From positions 1 to 64,000 of the forward strand of contig NOWV01000054.1 in NCBI GenBank assembly GCA_003344405.1: 64,000 bases of DNA, read 5' to 3'. The number at the start of each line of letters is the position of its first letter. The stretch's first letter is position 1. A program made the position numbers and the translations under genes. The notes beneath the pieces are model-generated. The model did not search any database. It saw only the letters and a list, made by a program, of their open reading frames with translations, and was not told where the DNA came from. Below, in pieces: positions 12,524 through 24,841 of this stretch. The DNA is from Trichoplax sp. H2. Lineage: Eukaryota; Placozoa; Uniplacotomia; Trichoplacea.

Positions 12524-15188
12524 CTATAATATCAACAAAATAAGATAAGGTTAAAATTAATCAGCGACGTACTTCGGTGTCTTACTTGAAGCCAAAGAAG
12601 TTATTTATCATAAAGTTATCGCATATAACCAATCAGGAAGTTTTTTTATTCCTAGTGATAATTTAATAATCTGAGTGATTACATAGTAATGTACCATTTG
12701 AATGGAAAAGATTAAGTAATAATCTATAGATCGTTTAAGAAATCTGTACAGATTAGTAATAAATTCGCTATTAATTATTTTAGTATAAACAATTCATGTA
12801 AAATTAATTAAAAATGCGCGTAGTGAATATGACGAGTTCCGCGAGACGAATTTCTATTAAATTGTGCGTTTTAAAATAGGAGCGTATAAATGATATTAAA
12901 GTAGATGTAGTAAATAGCAAATTTGACTTTATACGTTGACATACCAGTATCTTTAATTAGGCAAGCGACGTGCAACAAAATGTATTGCTAAAGCAGGCTG
13001 GAATATTGGAAAGAGTATATAGAAATTGGCAATACTAAAAGGCAATATCCAATACAGTCTTTTCCATTGATATTCAATGGTAAATACAAAGCAGAAGGGA
13101 TAATTATTATTAATGCAGGTTTTTTCCTACACGTAGTGATTCACAGGCTGCGTATCAAAATGCGAACATGAAACATCAATACGGAAGAAATCGAAAAGAA
13201 ATATTAAGTTCAGTACTATATGCAATCATTCATTTCAATTTCAAGGATAACAGAATGTGCGAGAAAAAGGAATGCTGATACAAGATTTCTTTATAGAGTG
13301 TCTTCAAGAGTATACTGGCGTACATGTACTGTACAGTATATGGTGTTCGCCTAATATATCACCATGGGCCATTTTAGATACTACAAGAGTAAAAAGACAT
13401 ACAGTATACAGTGATATAACTGTTGTAGCTAGACTTAATGTCCTTTGTTCTCGTAGCAATCATGAATAGTTAGTTGTAAAATTGAAAAGGATCCGCGAAT
13501 CAATGATGATAGACCCAAAACAGAAGATTGGAAACATTGAAAGCTTTGAAGTTATTGATACAGTATCAATTTGAGAATCTTTATACTGTACTCTTTCGCA
13601 GGATAAATTACAAATGGAATCATTTCATCGCTATGATAATAATTAATGGAGTTGTATATGTAAGAGAGAACTTGATAATCACATCGACATTAAGCACCAT
13701 ACGCTCAAAAATTCAAGCTAATCTTGAAATGTATATCATAACAAAACTACCGACAAATGTACTCTTTCAATATTGAAGTGTGTCCCTGATTATACATGTA
13801 CAGTATACCAAAGGCAATTAATTAATTTATGAACGCAGTAACATTCAACCAACGACTGATGAAGAATTCACAACAATTCAGTCACACTTATACGTCAACT
13901 CAAACCGGATATTTCAAAAATAAGTACAGTACACGATACGTTGTAAATTGATTTATCAATTCTGATTGCCACGACAGCTTTCATTCTTAGTCTACAAAAT
14001 ATATAAGACACCTAGTTTTGATAAAGTGAATTGAACCACATTGATAGTCGCCGATACAGCACTCTATCCTCTCGGTCAAGGTTGCCGTTCTTGATCCCAT
14101 TCAATAACAATATGTACACTAACATAGTATGGTTTCTTTCAAGAAGAAGAAATGAGTTGTACAGTATCTTGTTCATAGCTGTGCTGTATAATGCCTAGTA
14201 AATGGGTCAATTGTACCTATTGCCATGCTCCATGAAGATAGATTGTCAAAAGTAGGCTTGGAAATAAATTATTTGAAAGCAATCCAGACCTTGCGGAACA
14301 AACTCTACGGACAATTCAACATCCGAGAGTGCATTGTTCACCAATCCGGTCTATGAAAAGTACTTTTATCATCCATTCAACTTGACTGCGTTGGAAGTGC
14401 AGGGATTACTGTTATGAGCTAACAAGAATTGCACGCAAATACTCATGACTAGTTGAATCCGAACGCTATTATCTACAGTCATTCAAGCAGAGTATGTCTG
14501 GGACGAAATTATTTAATAGAATTGCAGAGTTGAGGAGATTACAGTCATGTACGTATCACGCCCCTATGTTTTGCATAGGAAAAGATGCGAACAGAAAGTA
14601 TTTCCTACTGCTGTCCACCACTGCTCTTTCTAGTCGTCTTATCGCTGATATTAGTACTGAAAATGATCACTCATACTCCTCATCACAGACAAACTCACAT
14701 TTTCGAAGCTTACTGAATCTCTCTTTCTCAAAGAAAAGTGTCTTTTCCGATTGAGAAGACAAGAGCGAAACTTTTTCGGAACTTTCCGCAGGATCCATTG
14801 GTCAGCCTAGGTCGGTATCACGTTGTGGTCGGTAGGCGTCAGTTGTTAGCATAAGACGTCAGCGATCAAAGCTCTGGCGCGCAATAGACGCTTATTAATC
14901 CAGAATCGTTGACAATCCACTATGGCAATAAATGGACTACTTCTTGACTACTTGACAGCCTCTGTAGACCCATCAAAATGGTAAAACGTAAGTAATAAAT
15001 TAGCGTTGATTCCCTTTTGCCAGTGCCACTGCTGTAATCCATCTACCGAATGAACAATAGCAGATTTTAGCGTTCATACGATATCGTTTGTCGGTCAAGA
15101 ACGTTGTGGTTATGCAATGATAGACGGTTCGATTTCGCTTGCATCGATTCATAGAAATCAAGGTACGTTTCCCATTCCAGTCTTTTTC
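12524..15188. other. 5' flank of the ATPase gene, no further gene recognised
   Basis: The missing first ATPase exon(s) and promoter should lie in the first part. Short plus-strand frames at 13257-13469, 13528-13776 and 14494-14754 carry no recognisable domain and are treated as chance. Confidence 0.45.
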
Positions 15189-16010
15189 TACAGTACAGTG
15201 TACAGTACAGTGTACACGAGAGACCCTCTACTGTACTGTACTGTACAGTATGAGCGACATGACAATCTACAGTACAGTACTGTACAGTATTGTTTGTTCA
15301 AATTGGGTTTGTACAGTACTGTACACTGTACAATGTACAGTACAGTACTGTACATTATACGGTACAGTACAACAACTGTACAGTGTACAGTACTGTACCG
15401 TAATTGGACGATTGATTTATTTTTATTTTTTTTTTAGATACAGTACAGTACAGTACAGTACAGTATGTCAATGCATGTCTAATGTACCGTATCACTAGGA
15501 AAGCTTAAACGAAGTATACTGTATAAGAAAATTCAATTTATGCAAAATGATCAGGCCTACAGTACTGTACACTGTACAGTACAGTACAGTACTGTACAGT
15601 ACATACTGTAGGAGTACAGTACTGTACAGTATGGTACTGACCGTACAGTACAGCAGACGACAACAACTTAATACTGCACTTAATGGTTAAGCATCGCTTA
15701 GCCAATGAAATCTTTCTTTGATCAAGTGATTGTTTGTTTTGTTCTAAATCCAATCGCGAATCAAAGTTGCAATTTACAGCACGGTACAGTACAATTATTA
15801 ATTTCTATATTAGGGTACATTATACGTACAGTACAGTACTATAAAACTCATTGTACAAAAATAGATTTACGGTTAGTGACATAACACTGTACAGTATTTA
15901 CCGTACAGTACGTACCGTACGGTCGTGCGGGAAAACTTTGAATACAGTACACTACAGTATACAGTACTGTAATGTGCTGTACACCCTACTGCGCTGTACT
16001 GTACTGTATA
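15189..16010. repeat. GTAC-palindrome array A (head-to-head interval)
   Basis: Dense, irregular runs built from GTACTGTAC, CTGTACAG and GTACAGTGTAC, concentrated at 15189-15400, 15439-15465, 15558-15655 and 15780-16010. The elements read nearly the same on both strands and could form hairpins or cruciforms. The array lies between the ATPase 5' end and the PTTG1IP start codon, ending about 190 bp before the latter. Overlapping open frames here are products of the repeat. Confidence 0.85.
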
Positions 16011-16200
16011 AGCGTGACATCAGAGAAAATTCACGGAAAAACTGCTTGAAAACAACATTGAAGGATTTTAGTCAAGAAGCCATCGGTAAACCTTTTCATT
16101 AACAACTCTTGATCACATTTTCGCCAAGTGACCACTCATTGCGTCTTGAAACAGGACAGAAAATTACAATTGCACACATTAAAAAGTAGAAAAGTCTTAC

Positions 16201-16737
16201 ATGATGAATGTCTTACTACGTGTTTCGTTATCGATCTTGATTTTAACCGTTTTTACTCAATACTGTTTGGCTGACACTACCGTCAAACCTACAGAAAAAC
16301 CTGTCGATTGTAGAAAGTACAACGGCAGTTGTGGCGACTGCGTTGGTACACATCACTGCTACTATTGCGGCTCTAGTAAAGTTTGTTGGAAATACGACCC
16401 TACTATTAAAAATTTTATCCCGCCTGAAAGCCAATGTGCTAAAAATGACTCCTTCCTTGGACAGTGCTTTTTTTCTACTCTTGTTCTATTGATCGCTGTA
16501 CCTACAGCAGCCGGTGTATTACTGATCGCCCTTGGCTGTACCATTTATTATTGTTGCTGTCGCAATAACAAGCGCAAAATCCAGCGTGATCAAGCACAAT
16601 TCCAGGCAGAGTTGGATCGAAGAAAAGAGGCATCGGATCGACGAAAATCTGAAAGGCAAGCGAAACGTGACGACATTCGACGCAAGTATGGTTTGTTCAA
16701 AGATGGTGACGATTCAATGTATTCTAGAATGGCCTAA
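16201..16737 (+). CDS. PTTG1IP: PTTG1IP-like type I membrane protein
   Basis: Complete intronless 178-codon gene. Residues 1-25 form a signal peptide (hydrophobic LSILILTVF, then LAD). Residues about 36-89 are a cysteine-rich PSI-like domain (CRKYNGSCGDC ... CYYCGSSKVCW). Residues about 90-117 form one membrane segment ending in a CCC cluster. The cytosolic tail is a charged R/K/E/Q coiled-coil region ending DDIRRKYGLFKDG, which matches the conserved vertebrate PTTG1IP (PBF) tail IRKKYGLF. The last residues contain YSRM, a YxxPhi sorting motif at the same place as YARF in vertebrates. The vertebrate protein binds securin and shuttles between membranes and nucleus; here the role is inferred. 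The human protein is 180 residues, so length agrees. Confidence 0.9.
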   Translation: MMNVLLRVSLSILILTVFTQYCLADTTVKPTEKPVDCRKYNGSCGDCVGTHHCYYCGSSKVCWKYDPTIKNFIPPESQCAKNDSFLGQCFFSTLVLLIAVPTAAGVLLIALGCTIYYCCCRNNKRKIQRDQAQFQAELDRRKEASDRRKSERQAKRDDIRRKYGLFKDGDDSMYSRMA

Positions 16738-16781
16738 ATTCCAGTATTACTTGTTACAGTCTATAGTGTAGCGTAGAATAG

Positions 16782-16787
16782 AATAAA
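16782..16787 (+). terminator. Polyadenylation signal AATAAA of PTTG1IP
   Basis: A canonical AATAAA 45 bases after the PTTG1IP stop codon, implying a very short 3' UTR. Confidence 0.55.
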
Positions 16788-16789
16788 AT

Positions 16790-19302
16790 AAGACAAAAAA
16801 GTCTACATTGAAAAGTTCCTAAATGCCTTATAAGTGAGGAGTTACTGCATGATCAGGCGTTGCTTCTGCCTTATAGCGTTGAACGATGATTGTATTATCG
16901 TAATTTGTAACGCAGATTTTGCTGTATGGACTGAATATGCCAATGTTTAAAGTATGATAATCGTGTCCTCTATAATTTACTTGAAAGTCGATGCGTGACT
17001 ATCAATTCATTGTACTGTATACCTACAACAGTATCGTAACGCATTAGTTTATTATGCGTGACATAGCTGATATTTTAAGACCGAAATATCTCACAACCAA
17101 AGTTTGATAATGTCGATCTAGTTGGCAAGCTACAGTATTGTACTATAGGTTAGAAATTAGAGGAAGATTTCGGTCGATTTTTTACATCTTTACAGTATGT
17201 TGCCAGTACCTCAATGTTGTACAGTAACCATTAATAATAAATAATAGTAATCTTACTGCATTAGTGAAGTAATCGGCGCTGTAATTGTATAATGGTAATT
17301 GATAAACTATGAAATATTATTGAATAAAATGCTCGGATAATAAGTTTTCATATACAATTATTGAATGGTAGTATTAATAATGATAGGTAGTCAAGTTTCC
17401 CTAGCACGTTATAATATTAGTGAAAATTGTCCGAAGCGAATCGAATGGTGAAAACTCATCTCCGTAAATAAGTAGGCGTTGTATAAACGCGTTCAATTCG
17501 ATGTGGAACTGCATATACTGTACATACTTACACGCACATTGGTATATAGTAACAGTATTGCTCAATGTTCAATACAAGTGTACAGTATAGAAGGTCCAAA
17601 AAATTATTATTATCATGAACTCAGCATAAATTGTAATATTAACCCTTGTAATTGTCTGTCCTCAAGTTCAGTCACAACGCTCTACCAGGGTAGGATCTCT
17701 TGGTAGAGACTTGAAAAAAAATTGTAAATTCGAAGAGGAAATTAGAATTTTCTTTTACAAGCTCGCGGCTGCACTAACTGCGTACTGTACCAGGTACCTT
17801 CTACTCAAGGACAACCTGGGGCTACTCAAGTAAAAATGTAAAAATATTACCCTTTTTCCACCGCGGCTGTGCTTACGGCGCACTGTACCAGGTACCTTCT
17901 ACTCAGGGATAACCGAGGACTGCTCAAGTAAAAATGGAAAAATATTATCCTTTTTCCACCGTCTACCCTCTCTATGACTATCGTACAACGTAGTGGGCTA
18001 GTGGCACAGCAATGTACTGTACAGTATACTGTTTTTTAGTATAATAATTTTACGGGCGGGTTAACATGACGTAATGTCAATAGCATAAGTTGCGGAAAAT
18101 ACGAGCAATGAAGATATTCAATCGTTACTGGACTTAAACCATTTGTGATGATACCGTTGACTGAATAACTACAGTATCCGGTCAATCAATACTACATTCT
18201 ACGTTAAAGATTCGTGACTGGAAATAGCTGTACTTACAGAGACAGTTTTCCCTCTGCTTAATAAGTTCCATCACAAAATAACGGTTATCTGATTAAGATC
18301 AACTACTAGGAAGCAAAAATTTAGAATTTTGGCTAACTAAATGACACTTGCACAACTATCGTTAACTTCCGCTACCGGATAAATCAATTCATAAAACTGC
18401 CGGAATGGTACAAAACAGTCTCTTGACCGGTAGCAATTATTTATTTCTTTGAACAAACTTTATACGAATATACAGTATGTATGTGCAGTACATTGTACAG
18501 TCTGTGATAATACTTCCCTGTACTGCCTTAAATATAAATTGAAAATTATTTTCAATATCATGCCAACGAGACAACCTCCGTTCAACACAACCAACTAGTT
18601 TATTCACAACAATGCTTTATTTCATATATTTTCGTTAAACTAAAAGCAAATATTTAAGGCTAGTATACAGTATTACGGTACGATACAGCTGTCATACATT
18701 ACTATGTAATCGATAGATCTTACACAAATCTTACAGTTAAGAATCTCCCATGCAATGGAACGATTACAATAAACTTTACTTTATCAACCCCACAAATATG
18801 TATCATACATACGGTACACAAGCTGAAATCTAAACATCAAGAAAATTTTGACCAAAACATTAATTCAAGCTATAACTACATGTAGCTTCCAGATGAATGT
18901 CTGCATTTACAATTTACAGTTAAAATGTAATCTATACGTCTTGTGTTGTACATACCAGATCAGAATGCACCTTCAATTTGAGGTCAATACTACGTGACCG
19001 TTGACACTGCTGGGTTAAGATGTCTTACAATTTAAATGTCTTTAGTAAATATACATCTTATTTATAACGTGGTCCAACTAACTTATCTACTGTATATTCG
19101 TTCTAATAATATCATTTACAGTAATGAGCGCAAAGTAGTATTCCATAAAACAATGATTATGTTCTCAATGTATTTGAAGCTAATATATTATGTAACGGTG
19201 ACAATGCGATTGTAAGCACTGCATTTCAATGTTACCTTTCACATAATTTAACTGCTACAATTGAAGGTATATATAGTCCGTATTCGAATAGGAATACTAA
19301 AA
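16790..19302. other. Tail-to-tail interval between PTTG1IP and SAP30L
   Basis: No gene recognised. It holds one tandem doublet (17766-17958) and only isolated short GTACTGTAC-type words, not a dense array. Confidence 0.5.
17766..17958. repeat. Tandem doublet, ~98 bp unit
   Basis: Two adjacent copies of a unit running from cgcggctg through the core gtaccaggtaccttctac to aaaatattaccctttttcca. The core ggtacc region is a short palindrome. The copies differ by about ten substitutions. Confidence 0.8.
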
Positions 19303-22300
19303 TTACAAAGAGGCGTCCAGAGGTTTCTGATCTAATTTACTGCGAAACGTTTTAACCATGTAGATAAAGTACGAAAGAGCTTCTGTCTCAATCACAGGGA
19401 TCGTATAAAAGTGCTTCTGCAAATGCTACACAACCAACAAATATCAAAAAAATAAATTAATAAATCACATAATGTCAGTGGATATTTCAGGTGTAAAGCG
19501 TTGGCTGCATAAGCAATTATAATAACGGATTTCTAAAATAGCGCCGCTAAAGCAAACTGAATAAAAACGCTATCGTCACAACATGAATCAGAACAAGTAA
19601 TGCATATGAGTAACAAGATATCTTATAACTGAAGACAATTTATGCCTATATGGGTCTTTGCCAACTTACCTCGACCAACTGAGCTTTATTCATTCCTGGT
19701 CTAGTCTGTAATTTAAAGTGACGCTTGTATCGTCGAAGAGCACTAACTTGTAGTTGATGAAAGTCAACCTGCAGAAATATTGCATACGTGAGAGCAAGAC
19801 ACAGTAAACTGATTTTTCAGCCACCAATAATATAATCTGTGGTAGTTTAGACCGCTATCGCCGTTTAATACTTAATTAAATGTTCATGCGTACATATCAA
19901 CTTTCAATAATGTTTCGCATCTTGTAGTAACCACATCACAGAAATTTTTAAAAATGATTACCTCTGGAGTTTCGCCATCTTCATCCGATTCTTTCCTTCG
20001 TCTGCCTTTGTTACGAACACTTAGTATCATATTTTTATGATGGTCGCAAATATAGATGTGTGGAGCCTAAAATAATATGCAATCAAGATGATGAGAGAAA
20101 AAAGGATCAGGTGTTGTACTGTTTGCTATCGGAGCAAGTTTTGAATTCAATTTTTTACAACATAAATTTAGAAATTATCTAAATTTGTTGTGTAAAATCT
20201 ATAGGGAAACACACTGTGCATTGTGACGAATACAAATATTTCTATTAAAGGAAAATCTACTGTAGTGGACTAGTTCATGTATAATAATCTTCTACAGGTA
20301 CTGTATTACTACAGTATTACACGCTATGTAGCCCACATACGAGTTCGTGTACTGTATCTCACCCATTTATCTAGAAAAATGTTAACATAAGCATTTGTCA
20401 AGACTTGGAAAACAATTTAACTCCATTTTTTTAATATAGCATTGATTGATGCAATAAAGTGGGTAAGTTATACGAATCATCATAATATGTAAAATGTAGT
20501 ACATTAGTAACATTACTATGGCACTTCGGCTTCAATCGTAGATTATGTAAATTAACAACAAAAACGTCAAATTTGTTCAATGGGCTAGCTACTGCTAGTA
20601 CATGTTTCGTCTTCAGGAGCTCAGCTGTAGCGACTGTCTTCAAATTACGATAATTATTTACGCCTAATATACTCGAATGTACTTGCATGAACAGTAAGTT
20701 GCTAAAAATTAAGCTACGGCATCATGTGTCTCAGTTTGTTGGTATGTATAGTACGTGTATACTGTATACGCGTACATAAACGAGTCTGTCCAATAACCTC
20801 ATTGTTGAAAATGAATTAATCATCGTATACAGTAGAGTAGAATGCCGTACAGTTTGGTATCAATAAATAAATAATGAAATCAATCTTCTCGTAGCATGAG
20901 CTACGATTGATTACAGAAATAAACTTGATCATCGATGCATTCAATTTTAAATCGTAGAATACCGTACAGTCTGGTATCAATAAATAAATAATAAAATCAA
21001 TCTTCTCGTAGCTTGAGCTACGATTGATTACAGAAATAGACTTGATCATCGATGCATTCAATTTTAAATCGTAGAATACCGCACGGTCTGGCATCAATAA
21101 ATCAATGAAATCGATCTTCTCGTAGCATGAGCTACGATTGATTACAGCAATAGACTTGATCATCGATGCATTCAATTTTAAATCGTAGAATACCGTACAG
21201 TCTGGTGTCAATAAATAAAAAATAAAATCAATCTTATCGTAGCATGAGCTACGATTGATTACAGAAATAGACTTGATCATCGATGCATTCAATTTTAAAT
21301 CAATTTTAAACTAAAGCAATGGCTAATAGTCCTCGTGAATCGTTTTAGTACTTACATGTAATGCACAGTACTGTACTGTACGTTAACGAGTTACAACTAA
21401 AATTATGGAGTTTACAGGCACCAAGAAAGTCAATCGATGCTCTTCCAGATAGATCTTTTAGGAATTATAGTTTGTGTCGTTCCTCGTCAAATCCAATTAA
21501 TTCCCCTCCCCAAACACTGCATGTACTGTACTGCAGTACTTAGAGGTGGGCTTTAAAAATAAAATTTGATAACTATACCCGTACAATACGATTACGAAGC
21601 CATAGTGCGACAAGCTGGCTTTCAAACTCAGACAAGTCGTCAGCATGTGTCTGGCCAGTCTGGGCAATGTTGAGATCGCCTTTTATTGCTTTGCTGAAGT
21701 CATCATCATCATCATCATACAATACAGTATAGTCAAAACAATGCTATCCTATAATTATGCTCGTAGAGCACAGTACTAGAAGTGGCCGACTTAACCCAGT
21801 ACTGAAGCACTGTCAATATTAGTACTGGCCAATTGGGCAAGGTCAGGCAGGACATGGGCTGCTGGCTGCAATTTAGAATGATGCATGCAAGATGCACCTA
21901 CGAGTATGTCTTTTCGGATCCGTGTTGATCCAGTTCCTCCGCTACAATTAAATTGTTATTACTTAAGAATCGAATTCAGAACTACAGTATGCATAATAAG
22001 GGAACAGCAATTTACCAAGCTCTCACGATGGTCAACATTCAATGGCTCATATAGTATGCACTACTTTTGTACTGTGGTCGGCGGGGGTACAACATCAGTA
22101 TACTTTACAATGATGTATTGTACTTGTATGTGCACACGACTATTTTATGTCAAGCTGGCTCTAAATCACCTGATTTATTCCATGATGGTAATATTTATTT
22201 TCCCTAATATTGATAGAATACAGTAGTATTTTCCCTCGTACTGATTTAGGATTTTAAAATGACGGTTCTTATTGTAAGGAATGAACGAAACGGTTACAAC

Positions 22301-23443
22301 ACGGTCGATCAACAGCAACACAAGCAATGGGTTCATAAATCAAACTGGCATAGCTATCAACCGAAGCAAGGTCAAGCATTGAAAACAGGCTGAAGGCAGC
22401 ATCGGTGATTCATTCTAGTACTAGTTAGTAGATTAGTTGATTGAAAAATTCAGCCATGGCTACATTATGAATATACTGGGCTAATTCATCGTAGCACGTT
22501 TCAAGGAAAACTGTGGAACATACAGTATATTACTGTACTTTATAAAACAACGTCAAGCACTTCACGTTTTAAAACTAGCCACTTTCCTGTAGACGCACTG
22601 TTCGGACTGTGCCATGCAGTTTAGTTTGCATCTGTATTACGCAAGTGCTTCAATATCTTCAAGTGGAAATAGCACTAAGGACAGAAAAATTCAAAACAAC
22701 AAAGACGCCGAGATGTCTTGCTTCGGTATCCTTAATTCAGCTAAGCATACATACAAAGCGCTAAATTGCAGAGGGCTATATCAACGATCATTAATCGCAA
22801 CTTCACCTAGATTTCAAGTCTGTAAACAACAGTACCGTACAAGCATCAAGACTGATAGTTACAATTTTAGAGCCCAGGCAACTGTTTTATGCACGCCGTG
22901 TCTTGAAGAATTCATACCTAGCTAGAAAGTGTTACTGTAGTGACAATGAATCGACTTGAATCTGAACTAGATAATCGTCACAAAGCCTGAATCAACTTGA
23001 TCTATAGACTAGAACTCATCTATAAGCAGCCAAAATCTGATTCATCAAACAAAATCAACGTTCTTATTGTTAAAAGACTTAAATACAACACTGTGTTCTT
23101 TCACGGCGTTATCGAACTCAAATCAGCCACCATTCCATTTCAATGGTTTAGGAGTTGAGTATTCCTTTCTAGCTAACAGTACATGCGAACCTTAGCCGAT
23201 CATTTCTGACAACACATACTAGCTGTGCTAAATCTGAATACCGTACTAACAACAACAGTTGGAGATTGTACTTACATCCGATTCTCTGGTTAATTTAAGA
23301 TGACGTTGAGCAACTGTTCGTTGAATCCTTTTCGAGTAACTGGCGTTGGAAGCTTGACGATGACATCTTGTGCCATCATCCACTAGACAGCATATTCGAT
23401 ACTCATCTGAGCGACCATCGAGATCGCTATTACTATCATTCAT
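19303..23443 (-). CDS. SAP30L: SAP30/SAP30L, Sin3-HDAC corepressor subunit
   Basis: Four exons with fully closing phases give 161 residues: 23276-23443 (56 codons, start ATG at 23443), 19962-20066 (35), 19670-19768 (33) and 19303-19416 (37 plus stop TAA). Exon 1 has the zinc-finger start [10 protein letters not shown] and the [11 protein letters not shown] helix. Exon 2 completes the finger with ICDHHKNM and the basic KGRRRK stretch, a predicted nuclear/phosphoinositide-binding region. Exons 3-4 form the Sin3-binding domain ([36 protein letters not shown]). Family knowledge: SAP30 proteins bridge Sin3 PAH3, HDAC and DNA. Human SAP30L has 183 residues, the difference lying mainly in the shorter N-terminus. 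Intron 1 is unusually long (3.2 kb) and holds a repeat array. Confidence 0.95.
20829..21300. repeat. Four tandem ~114-120 bp units with an internal hairpin, in SAP30L intron 1
   Basis: Copies begin near 20833, 20953, 21069 and 21183, each with the order gtagaataccg - ggtatcaataaa - caatcttctcgtagc - gagctacgattg - catcgatgcattcaat. The central part is an inverted repeat (cgtagc / gctacg, flanked by caatc / gattg) with a 4-base loop. Copies differ by substitutions and by indels that are multiples of three, so one minus-strand frame (20816-21292) stays open through all four. Confidence 0.85.
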
Positions 23444-24126
23444 TGTATCAATATTCTTTATCGGACCAATGATGAATCAAGTGGGGTAGCGATGGTGATA
23501 ATAATCAGATGGTCTCAAGACCGATCGATGTTTTGAATAGCTGTGAATGAAAATGAAATTATTACTACTACGATGAAGGTTCTCCACGCAGAAAATGGCT
23601 ACGTAGCTGTTTACGATCGATACAACCAATGAGGATGAGAATGGACCGCTTCTATTTCAATTGACGGTGGCTTTAGCCAGTGATGTCGTTTGTATTAAGC
23701 GGTAAATGGGACCAAAGTACTATATAGTACAGTATGTACAGTAGAAAGGCTAGAATGCGCGGCACTCACTTGTTCAAAGGTCTGTTGTTGTCCGTCCGTC
23801 TACCCATCTACTTGTGGACGTCATGAAAAGGAAAAAAGCATCTTTGTTGGTTTATAATTATTATAATTCAAGCTACCGTTTCACGAACTAGCACCTCATC
23901 AAGTTATCGTGATCAATTAATCTCGAAAACTGTGCCCTCCATCATCTTGGCATGAAATAAGTCTACTTTACTCCATGGAGTTAAGGTATGGCAAAGTATA
24001 ATATGAGTGTTTTAGATTAGCACTTTCCCAACATGTTCATGTCACTGCAATCACCAGCATGTGCATTGCGCAATTTGTGCTTGGAGCAGCCCATGCTACT
24101 CGCTGGAGCACTTTAAATGTCCGAAT

Positions 24127-24500
24127 TATACTGTACAGTGTACAGTACTGTAATGTGCAAATTCAGTGTACTGTAGATCACGATGTCCGTCCGGATTTAG
24201 TTGGTACGGTGGAGCGCACGTGACAGTGTACTGTACACTTTACACTGTACAGTACAGTGTACAGTACAGTACGTGATACTGTACCTTACGAATTACTGAA
24301 TACTGTACAGTGTACAGTACTGTACTGTAATATGCAAATTCAGTGTACAGTACAGTAGGTCACGATATCCGTCCGAGTTTGGTTGGTACAGTGGCGCACG
24401 TGACAGTACTTACTGTACTGTACTGTACAGTACCTACCCTACTGTACAGTACAATGTACACTGTAATGTACTGTACACTGTACAGACTACGTACAGTACA
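24127..24500. repeat. GTAC-palindrome array B (head-to-head interval)
   Basis: Dense CTGTACAG/GTACTGTAC runs between the SAP30L start (23443) and the WDR gene start (24842). The array contains a tandem duplication of ~170 bp: the block cagtgtacagtactgtaatg ... cgtccg ... gcgcacgtgacagt at 24130-24230 recurs at 24305-24410. The shared non-palindromic core gcgcacgtgaca carries a CACGTG E-box. Confidence 0.85.
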
Positions 24501-24841
24501 TGACCGCAGGACTATAATACTATTGACCGCCGACGTCGGTTACTTAGCAACAGAGATTTGAAATAAAGTTGTATCGTTCTATGGAAGTAATAGCAAATCA
24601 AGTAACCATTGCTGTATAGAACATTATTAATAGATGATATACTCCAGTAATAATCATTGTACTGTTTTGTTAGTTTACCATACTGGTAACAGTGATTGAT
24701 TCTATTGATACAAGGGGCAAATATTATGGCATAACATGCTTTGAGTAATGCTTGGTGTTGTACTCGATCTACTTCTAAAATATTAGACTGCCTTCCAAAT
24801 TATTATCATTGCTCTATTTTAATTTATGTACACTTACAGCG

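Noticed and set aside
12590-12620. Possible first ATPase exon ATG-ATA-AAT-AAC ... followed by GTAAGA
   Set aside because: Splicing to the acceptor at 12523 gives the wrong phase and an immediate stop, so the true first exon remains unknown.
15117-16102. Several overlapping plus- and minus-strand ORFs of 70-120 codons
   Set aside because: They run through the GTAC palindromic array. The translations are YSTVQY/CTVLY-type repeats on both strands and have no independent support.
20829-21300. CRISPR-like appearance of regularly spaced repeats with palindromes
   Set aside because: The whole 114-120 bp unit is repeated with no unique spacers, and the context is a eukaryotic intron.
22614-22925. 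103-codon plus-strand ORF
   Set aside because: Inside SAP30L intron 1 on the opposite strand, no recognisable domain; probably chance.
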